NCBI GenBank assembly: GCA_949126835.1
Contig: OX421495.1
Coordinates: 26,457,329-26,521,328, forward strand
DNA: 64,000 nt
Source of the DNA: Anisus vortex
Lineage: Eukaryota; Mollusca; Gastropoda; Planorbidae
Direction of reading: 5' to 3'
Positions 56,062-64,000 of the stretch are shown here, piece after piece. Each line of letters starts with the position of its first letter. Within the stretch, counting starts at the first letter, position 1. A program made the translations under genes and the position numbers. The notes under the pieces were generated by a model. That model ran no database searches and was not told the DNA's origin. It saw only the letters and a list, made by a program, of their open reading frames with translations.

Positions 56062-56412
56062 AAAAAAAAGTGTAATAAGATAAACATTTGCTAAACTTAC
56101 AATCAGGAAAAGCAAATGTAAACAATGGTGAACCATTTTCCTCCGCCAACCCTAATCTGGCGTTATCAGCCAGACCAGTCGTCAGCTAAAAAAGAAACTG
56201 AAATTTGTTGGTCAGGTACGCTATGCTATCTGGTCACGTTTCAAGTTATCTCCACTTGTCAGAACCAGCCAATGACGCAAGAGGTCACTGGAGCCTGGAA
56301 ATAAAAATATTTCTTCAGACATTCGGTACGAAAGATTACAGTGTGTGGGTCTCACCCTCACATCCACTTTGACTCTATAGGTAAATAACTTGTATTTCCA
56401 TAACTAGATGAA
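54993..56412. other. AT-rich non-coding sequence
   Basis: TATC-like stretch near 55670-55775 and (AG)n at 56027-56057. No gene. Confidence 0.55.
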
Positions 56413-56557
56413 TGGGCCGTATTGCTGCTGAGAGTTAACACCCTTGCCCCTTATACAAGTCAATCTTTTATGACTGACTTGTAATTTACAAGTCAGTCAT
56501 AAAAGATTGACTTGTAAAAGGGGCAAGGGTGTTAACTCTCAGCAGCAATACGGCCCA
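56413..56557. mobile_element. 145-bp palindromic MITE, copy 1
   Basis: A palindrome with 72-base arms centred on 56485. Arms run from TGGGCCGTATTGCTGCTGAG through AACACCCTTGCCCC and CAATCTTTTATGACTGACTT to the centre GTAATTTAC. Only one internal mismatch pair (TTATAC against GTAAAAG) was found. No open frame. It would form a long hairpin as single-stranded DNA or RNA. The copy at 60852 is the same sequence inverted. Confidence 0.93.
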
Positions 56558-56867
56558 TAGTGTTCTTTTAATATTGAAGCCGATTGTCCATCCTTCAATG
56601 TAATGTTTCTCATCAGTTCTTATCATTTGTGTGGCTCTACATTTACATATTAAAACAAAATAGTTGGATTTCAGCTGATTGAAAATATATTTTAGAGATT
56701 TACTTTTATCTTACCTTCGCGAACTCTCACCCCTGCCCCCATTTTCACCCCCCCCTAAACACAACCAAAAAAAATGACGTCATTGATTTGTAAAAGGAAT
56801 TAATATGCCCTATGGATTAATATGGTCAAGACGGTGATTTTTTTGTTTATACTTTAAAGGTCCTACT
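56558..56867. other. Unique spacer
   Basis: Nothing recognised. Confidence 0.5.
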
Positions 56868-57038
56868 CAGGGCCGTTGATAGGGATTTGGGGGCCCGGTG
56901 AGCATGTCCTCTTTAGGGGCCCCTGCATTTCGACATTCAACATTATGACATGAGAAAAAAATTCGGACACTCCTTTAGTAGGGGCCCGGGGGACTTTCGA
57001 ATTTGGACCCCCCTCTCCCTCTCCTAGCTACGCCACTG
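56868..57038. mobile_element. hAT-like MITE, 171 bp
   Basis: Ends CAGGGCCGTTGATAGGG and CTCCTAGCTACGCCACTG are imperfect inverted repeats. Flanks GTCCTACT (56860-56867) and GTCCTAGT (57039-57046) match 7 of 8. The interior has GGGGGCCCGG and GGGGCCC blocks arranged as a partial inverted repeat. Non-coding. Confidence 0.85.
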
Positions 57039-57046
57039 GTCCTAGT

Positions 57047-58714
57047 TATCCAGACCTTGTATTATTATTATATTACCCTTTTGCCTGTCCTTTAAAAATG
57101 TTCTATTTTAACGATTGTTCTCTAAGAAGACCGAACAGAAATAAGTCATAAGAATATAAGAACATTTCATCAATTTCATCCAATTCATTTTGTACTTCTT
57201 ATCTTATCGAAATGAATTAAATATGGAATTTATATAATAAAGTATACGCTGTTTTATTTGTAATATTATTATTATTAAAAATGTTCAAATTATTCAGAAC
57301 CGGGTCTAGAACCGGGAAGGCTACACGGTTCTGAAAATAGATCATAAACCGAAGACCCGGTTCCGGTAAAAATCACTTGGTTTTGCAAGCCCTCGATTGG
57401 CTAGAATGGTGTCGTTTTTTTAGTTTCCAACGCTGCTGATAGGACTATAGGTATACTATTGGTGGTCCCACCTAATCCTTGCAGCTGTTATTATATTGAT
57501 GGAGACATGACAATAGCTTTGCAAAATCTTTACAATACCATTACAATTGCCCACTACAATACCGCTACGTTACCCATACAAAGGCTACACGAAAATAGAA
57601 AACTCTTTACAATTAAGTAATGACATAATGTGGCCAAAACAATGTACAACCTGAAAATAGTGCATTCCGTGATCAGCTGAATAGTAGCCCTTCTGTTTTA
57701 GACATAAACATTACACAACTGCAATGAATAAGACGTGGACAAAAGAATCCTATGGGATTGTAGAGAACATAAATAAAAGCCAAGTAGTTCAAGTTAAAAC
57801 CTATTCACCTAATTGAACTTAATAACAAGAAGAGATGAAGGCTTGCTATATTTGGTCTACTATATAACGTTTCCAATCAATACTTGGTTTTTTTTTCTCT
57901 CTCTCTCTCCATAAACTGAATCAGTCGGCAATGAATCGTGTCAAGCTTTGAATGTTTACTTTGTGATTATCACAAACACACGAAAGATTGATTGATTCCG
58001 TCTTTAATTGAACTCAATGACCTGACTCATTTCACAGAAGTGCTCAACATGAAACGAAACAAAGACACGGACACAGTTTAAGTTTTTATTTATTCATCTT
58101 GCGAGATCAATTAGAATTTAGCTTTAACACGAAAGTTTGAAAAATGTTCCATCGTTTGTACTTCAGATAGCGTCCTATGGCATTCCAGTGCATACGTGTG
58201 TGTGTGTATGTGTATGTCTATATGTGAATGTGTGTTTATGTGTGCGTGAGTGTTAATTTTGTGTGTAGGTTTGCGATGTTGGGGGGGGGGGGGTGGATAT
58301 GGAGTGCTCCACTTTCTACATTCAGACGTCATCTCAGATTATCTTCCATACTTACTAGACGTTACGTCATCTAGGAGATTGTGACGTAGGAAGAAACAGG
58401 GGTGGTGGTGGGGGGGGGGGGGAGATTGGGGAGGGTGGGGGAACTTTCTTGCTAGAGTTTCAAGCAGCATGGGCGAACCATATGACGTGAGTGTCAGATT
58501 TAGATGTTTGATTAAGCAGCCAGTAACGGAGACATTTGTTTACCCGTCCAGCCTCTTTTTGAAACCAACATGAAAAAATAAATCTTTTGTTGTTGAATAT
58601 TCAATGAATACACAAATAGTTTAAAAACAACTTTTCAAGCTTTAGTTTAGAAAATGTTAGCATATTTCATGCTTGAGACAGATTCTAATACAGAATAGAA
58701 AAATATCTATGAAC
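57047..58714. other. Non-coding, about 1.7 kb
   Basis: A small inverted repeat of AGAACCGGGT/ACCCGGTTC lies at 57298-57370, followed by GGTTTTGCAAGCCCTCG, possibly another DNA-transposon end. TG run near 58195-58265 and G tracts near 58278 and 58410. No gene. Confidence 0.5.
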
Positions 58715-59158
58715 CTGTAGTTTTCAATTTTTTTCTAATCGCTCTGCCCTTTTCGAAGGTAGGTTTTATCTTGACGTGTTTGACCTACATTCAATAGAAT
58801 AGAAATCGAAAAGTGAAAGGAAGTTTTGGCACCTGGGCACAGTGGCCGAGATGCAGCGCGTTCGGTTGGCATACCGAAGGTCCTGGATTCGAATCCTGGT
58901 TAAGGCTAGGATTTGGTCCTGTGAGTAGAGGGTGTTCCCGAGTCTACCCAGCTCTGATGGGAACCTGACATTAGTTGGGGGGGGGGGGAATAAAGGCGGC
59001 TGGGCATTGTGCTGTCCACACATTCCCTAGTATGTTGTGGCCACAGAAACTGGTGAATGCTGCTTCACCGGCCCTATGATCAATTTGTTCCGACTGATAT
59101 TTTACTTACTTACTTTGCACTGTAAAGAACGCCTAGTGTCATACTTTGGGAACCACTG
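58715..59158. mobile_element. hAT MITE split by a SINE
   Basis: The left end CTGTAGTTTTCAATTTTTTT is a decayed CAGTGGTTCTCAA-type terminus; the right end is TACTTTGGGAACCACTG. Flanks CTATGAAC (58707-58714) and GTCTAAAC (59159-59166) match 5 of 8. Between them lies SINE-A (58833-59113), so only about 160 bp belong to the MITE. Confidence 0.6.
58833..59113 (+). mobile_element. SINE-A, best full-length copy
   Basis: tRNA-derived head with A-box-like GTGGCCGAGATGCAG and B box GGATTCGAATCCTGG, then the family body (AAGGCTAGGATTTGGTCC, CCCAGCTCTGATGGGAACC, a G run, GGCGGCTGGGCATTGTGCTG, ACTGGTGAATGCTGCTTCAC, CTATGATCAATTTG) and a TTTACTTACTTACTT tail. A possible short duplication is TTTGGCAC/CTTTGCAC. 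About 280 bp, the reference for the other copies. Confidence 0.88.
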
Positions 59159-60387
59159 GTCTAAACTAATCTCCTTGCTGCCAAGAGCAGCAGATTCTCT
59201 CCAGACTTAATAATCTAACAGAATCCAGAACCGCAACTTTAGAGACGAATCAGCAAAATGTCCAACAGTGTGAATAGTGCATTCTTCACGGCTATATACC
59301 TTACAAAGAACAAACAGTACAATGTTAACATCGAATAAAAACTCAATCAAATGAAAAAAACAAACAAAACAAAACTAAAAACATTAAAAACAGAACAAAG
59401 TGGATTTGTTTCAAGGACATCTGTCTGACTTGAACAATTTTTTTTTTAAATAGAGAGATTTTGAAAAGCTTTGTGGGGCCTCCAATTTCCTGCTACAACA
59501 ATCTTTTGAATGTTTTTATTGATTGCACATTCGTTGCATACTGGATTCTAAGGGGGGGGGGGGAGGGGAGGGGGGGATCAGAGGAAAGAAAAGAACAAAC
59601 CAATCTCTTAATTCGATAGATCCTGTTGCACAATTTCACGACCTCTCCCCAATGATGTGACGGCGATTGTGATTGGCTGGGAGGAGATTAGGACGGGAAT
59701 CCATTGTTGTCATCTGTACCTGAGAGGTGTTGACCCAATTCTCTTAGAAGCACTTAGTTCCTGCTGGTCTTTTCACAGTGTCCGGGAACAGGAGCATGCA
59801 GCGTTGAGGGAATAGAAGCCACACGAGTGGACAGATGACAGGACAGGGAAGGGAGAGAGAGCTGCTCAACTTGCTAAATCCTACACATCTACTCACTCTC
59901 TCTCTCTCTTACCCAGCTCTCTCTTCGATCTCTCCACCTCTCTCCATCTCTTCTATTTCTCTTTCTTTTTTTTTTTCCTTCTATTTTTTTTTTAACTCTT
60001 GTTCTTTTTGTTTTCTAATTTCAATTTAAATGACATCAACTTGACGTCAGCGGATCTGTCAAGTGACATCAGCAATAAGGTGAAGCCGGACACGTCCTGT
60101 CAGATCATATCCACTTGTCTGACAAAGCAGCCACGAGAAATAAATAAATGGAACATATTGGGGGTGGGGGTGAGGGGGGGTGAATATGTTATATATACGG
60201 ACTCCGATTTACTAAAAAAAAACAACAACAACAATCTTCAAGTTATTGTTCCCTTTATGTATCAGAAGCTATTCTTGTCTTATTTAACCACAATCTACGT
60301 ACTTGAAGTTGAGTAGCCAGCTACTGAGGGTGAAATGGCGTAGGGGTGGATGGGGCGGGAGGACAAATCGGTGTCTATAGTATAGAT
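59159..60387. other. Mostly unique sequence
   Basis: Poly-G near 59551, CT-rich 59890-59960. 59640-59880 is of balanced composition. A frame crossing 60030-60160 has ordinary composition after a pyrimidine tract and an AG; it is a weak exon candidate discussed in the findings. Confidence 0.45.
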
Positions 60388-60594
60388 CATAGCGGGCAAC
60401 CTATTGATATTAGTGTGCCAGAGTAGCATTTGTAAGTCATTCGGCGTGCCAACTTACTGACAACAGCATTAAGAGTCATAATACTCTTTACTTGTATTTA
60501 TAGAATTGCCTTTTTTTTTTGGTGTTCTTCCCCGTGCCATTGAAAATTGCTCTGCGTGCCGTCTGGCACGCGTGCCGTAGGTTGCCGACCCCTG
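60388..60594. mobile_element. hAT-1 MITE, 207 bp, inverted
   Basis: Ends CATAGCGGGCAACCT and AGGTTGCCGACCCCTG. The body is the reverse complement of the 34281-34487 copy (CCGTGCCATTGAAAATTGC, GGCACGCGTGCCGTAGG). Flanks GTATAGAT and GTCTATAA match 5 of 8. Confidence 0.85.
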
Positions 60595-60851
60595 GTCTAT
60601 AAAATAATGTCGTGATGAGTGAATAAAACAAGACCGTCTTAAGACACTTCTTCCGTGTCTTCATGTCTTTAATTCACGAGACAGTAGAAAGCAAATCTGT
60701 GAACAACAACAATGAACGCTATTTTATTTGCCACATAGTACATAAGTACAATAAAGGCATAGTGAAAGACATAACAAGAAAATAATTATAATAATATATC
60801 GAGACAATAATAGTAATACAGATATTAATAATAATAATAATAATACATTAA
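60595..60851. other. AT-rich spacer
   Basis: Short (AAT)n near 60828-60845. Nothing else. Confidence 0.5.
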
Positions 60852-60996
60852 TGGGCCGTATTGCTGCTGAGAGTTAACACCCTTGCACCTTTTACAAGTC
60901 AATCTTTTATGACTGACTTGTAAATTACAAGTCAGTCATAAAAGATTGACTTGTATAAGGGGCAAGGGTGTTAACTCTCATCAGCAATACGGCCCA
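60852..60996. mobile_element. 145-bp palindromic MITE, copy 2
   Basis: Same hairpin as 56413-56557. The asymmetric markers (TTATAC arm, AATT at the centre) show it lies in the opposite orientation. Compared with the reverse complement of copy 1 I count only two differences (GCACC for GCCCC, TCATCAG for TCAGCAG). Flanks carry TTAA on both sides here, but not at copy 1. Confidence 0.93.
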
Positions 60997-61565
60997 TTTA
61001 AGTTTCATAAAATGTAAATACAAGAAGGATAATTCAATTTAAGATACAATTTTAAAAAGATCAAAATCGAAATAAAATAGAAATACAGTTGTGATAATAC
61101 AATGTTCTTGATCTAACTCGTACAGTGTACCAATGTCATTGATACGTCACCCCTGACCTGATGACGCAATGTCCCCCCCCCTCCGTCCCCGATTCTCGAC
61201 CAAAACACAATTCACGCTAATCACACAATTTTCTGAGGACTTTATTTTGTTTACGACAAATCCCCTCTCCCCCCCCCCCCCTTCCATATCCTCAAAGTTG
61301 TTTTTTTTCAGTTTTGTTATTTAAGTTCTGAACATCAGAAATGCAAAGATGTTCTTGTCGCTATCTTTATTTTGTCGCTATACTACATCCTACTGAAATA
61401 AGGAATCTATATGGATCTGATAAAGCAGTTCTGGCCAGTGTCGTCTGGTCTCTAACTGGGTTAGACTGGAATGATCTTGTTTGAATTCGAGTTGGGTTTT
61501 TTCTCTTTCTACTGCTTTTAATAAAAAAAAGAAAGTGATATTATTTGTTAATGGGAGATACAAAA
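60997..61565. other. Non-coding with poly-C
   Basis: C runs near 61172 and 61271. No gene. Confidence 0.55.
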
Positions 61566-61870
61566 TATAAATTTCTCTCTCTTTCACTCTCCACGTAGCT
61601 CTCTTTCTCTCTCCCCATCTATCCCACCCTTGCTACCTCCCCCTCGCTCTCTTTCTCTTTCTCTTTCCCCCTGTCTCTCTCCATGTCTCCCTCTCTCTCT
61701 CTTTCTCACTCACCTCGCTTTCTGTCTATCTCTCCATCTCCCCCAGCTCCCTCCCTCGCGCTTTTTCTCTCTCCCTCTCTCCCTCTCTTTCTCCCTCTCT
61801 CCCCCCTCCCTCTCTCCCTCTCTCCCCCTCTCTCTCTCCCTCTCTCCCCTCTCTCTATGTGTGTGTATCT
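61566..61870. repeat. CT-rich low-complexity tract
   Basis: Interrupted (CT)n/(CCCT)n with almost no purines; frames give Leu/Ser/Pro runs. Confidence 0.9.
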
Positions 61871-62619
61871 GTAGTAATTAATCCGTCAAATGGCATTGGT
61901 AACAACAATGAACAAACATTTAAATTTAATGAAATTGTAGACCGATAGGCCTATGTTGATATTCATATTTATGATTGAACTTAATAAACAAATAAATGCA
62001 AAAATGTCAACACCGGAACAAACAATTAACACGAATTATCACTTTAGTCTCCACTGACAAGCACAATATTGACATCTTTAGACTAGACTTGTCTAAACTA
62101 CAAGTTATCTCTTACAATATGACTTTTCTTTCTCTTTTAACAAAACACATTGTACACATTCACTTCTCCGTCATTTTGACGGGAATAATCACTAGTATGT
62201 TTATAATAATGTACCAATGGACTTTGTGTGAAAGAGGGGGTGGTAGATGATGCATGAACTAAACAATACACTGAGATGTTACTAGTAAAGTTACATACAC
62301 AGTAAAGTGAGTAAATGTTCTATATATACACATAGAGTACGGGAGACCATTCTTGTTAGTGTTCTTCTACCAAAAGCATCGAGTTGTTGCTGATGTTCAT
62401 TAGTGCACTCGGCCAGGGTCAGTCCACACGAATCCATTGCTCGTGCTTTGATGCGTTAACTCGCTTGAACGAAGTGGCTAATTGGGTTGAAGGAGTATGG
62501 GGGGCGGGCCCATAACGAGACACAATGCCTTGTGTGGAATTTAATAACAAGGCCGGCTTTACACGGGTCTCGCTCGCGTACAGATAACTGGGCATACATA
62601 CACTAAGTAGAAGAGACGC
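61871..62619. other. Non-coding
   Basis: AT-rich sequence with one 84-codon frame (61996-62250) showing no known motif apart from a hydrophobic stretch near its end. Not called. Confidence 0.45.
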
Positions 62620-62870
62620 GGTGAGAGAAACAGAAATAGAGAGAAAGAAAGAGAGAGAGAGATAAAGGGATTGAAAGAACAAGAAATGGAGATATAAAGA
62701 GACGGATAAAGTACACATATAAATAGAGATTAAGAGAGAGAGGGGGATAGAGAGAAAGTGGCAGGGAAAGAGAGAGAAACGAGAGAGACATTGAAGGACG
62801 CAAAGAAAGTGCAATAATAGACAGGGAGAAGATAGAAAGGGAGGTAGAGAGAGAGAGTGGGAAAGAAAGA
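62620..62870. repeat. GA-rich low-complexity tract
   Basis: Interrupted (GA)n with AAAGA/AGAGAG units; the minus strand gives Ser/Leu-rich frames. Confidence 0.9.
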
Positions 62871-63796
62871 GAATGGATCTAGCCTATCCTTATAAAAATA
62901 CCCTCCTGCAGGTATTAGTGCTGTGAAGCTAAAGATAAACTTGTTCAGCCAAAGACCTGTATGCTTTTAAAATGAGTAGACGGGAAAAGGTATTTTTCTA
63001 GCATTTCAATCATGATGTCATAATCAAGTTTTTCAATTCTATTTCAGGACGTGTATAGTTAACACAAAGAGAGAGAGACAGACAGACAGACAACTTCATT
63101 AAAGCTAGACTACTCAGACAGAAATGTTGTTATTATAATGCAAAAAACGTTAAGATAACTCAATCGTGAGGAATAAGACGTATCAGTTTGGATCAAGAAC
63201 AAAATTCAACACACACACACACACACACACGCGCACGAACACATACACGCAAAACACACACCAATATGCACTCAGTAAAACAAAACAAAAAAAAACCCAC
63301 ACCAATTTCAACCATCAACATCCTCAAGGTCACGGATCTAATTATCATATGCAAATACTGGGGGGGGGGGGGGTTGTGATAACATTTTAAGTTATTGAAC
63401 AAACCCACATGTCACGTGTTCAATACCAAAAAAAGTTTGAAGTGGCCAGTTCAGCACTTAAGTTTTTTTCTCCAACCCTCCATTAAATTTCTTCTTTGAC
63501 CATCTAGACCCCTCTCTTTACTGCCCCCCCTCCACACTATCGCCAAGCCAATCTGTCCCCCCCCCCCTCCCCACGCCAGTGCCCCCCCCCCCAACAACCC
63601 CGCCTCCTTCACTTGAACAGACATCAGACGTTCAGTGCCTGGAGATTGAGAACCCAAAAGTATTGGGCAAACAGTTGTCTTTTGGTGGACACACCCGTGA
63701 GGCCCCCCACTCCCCCCTCCCCACTCCCCCGGGTTTATCAATAGTCGTAGCAATCACTGAACGTATGGGACTATGATGAGAGGGAGAGAGAGGGGT

Positions 63797-63827
<31 letters not shown>

Positions 63828-64000
63828 TGCGAAAAAAAAGAGAGAGAAGAGGCTGGTGACATGGTCACTTGTGAAAATGTTTTTATGAAAATATTATTAT
63901 TATTTCATTCAATAAGTATAATATAGCTCCGTCATATTAATATTTATAATTTAATTCAAAACGGAGTGTGTGCGAGGAGAGTACACAGAATAAACTTTCT
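62871..64000. other. Non-coding with simple repeats
   Basis: (GACA)n near 63070-63092, (AC)n near 63210-63230, poly-G near 63360, C-rich 63500-63600 with two C runs, (AG)n about 63780-63850. No gene. Confidence 0.6.

Overview
This window looks like intergenic or intronic DNA from an animal nuclear genome. It is AT-rich, has no operon-like gene packing and no convincing host protein-coding gene, and most of it is tandem repeats and transposable-element relics. The mix (tRNA-headed SINEs, non-LTR retrotransposon tails, several hAT families, a Helitron, long TATC, CA and GA microsatellites, dozens of poly-G/poly-C runs) fits a lophotrochozoan, plausibly a gastropod mollusc. That placement is inference; no host gene is present to confirm it.

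Layout. 1-3.4 kb: old interspersed repeats with a 436-bp non-autonomous Helitron (2919-3354) inserted in a repeat whose uninterrupted paralogue lies at about 16 kb. 4.2-4.4 kb: the C-terminal end of a LINE protein on the minus strand. 4.7-13.9 kb: micro- and minisatellites. 14.2-17.1 kb: a nested stack in which a LINE tail was split by a hAT transposon, and that hAT carries an internal minisatellite, a SINE, another repeat and a second hAT MITE. 17.1-19.6 kb: a 14-bp satellite of about 175 units. 20.5-21.3 kb: a probable foldback element. 21.5-37.3 kb: scattered LINE tails in both orientations, tRNA-derived SINEs, hAT MITEs and minisatellites. 38.3-39.3 kb: a purine-only 14-bp array. 40-51 kb: large 8-, 49-, 43-, 21- and 69-bp arrays plus a 1-kb hAT with a transposase fragment (43684-44688). 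52-61 kb: further MITEs, SINEs and two near-identical 145-bp perfect-type palindromes. 61-64 kb: CT/GA low-complexity DNA.

How the parts relate. One hAT family (ends CAGgggtCGGCAACCT) appears as two long transposase-bearing relics and three 161-207 bp deletion derivatives, most with recognisable 8-bp target duplications. A LINE family supplies many 5'-truncated tails, and a tRNA-derived SINE at 15.6-15.8 kb ends in a very similar tail, as expected if it used that LINE's machinery. A second SINE family ending in TTACTTACTT has about ten copies. The founder sequence of the 37-bp minisatellite at 14.3 kb can be identified as single-copy transposase sequence at 44.2 kb.

I found no clear new gene system. 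The most informative content is evolutionary: filled and empty insertion sites, nested insertions, hairpin MITEs, and satellites whose open reading frames are by-products of unit length.
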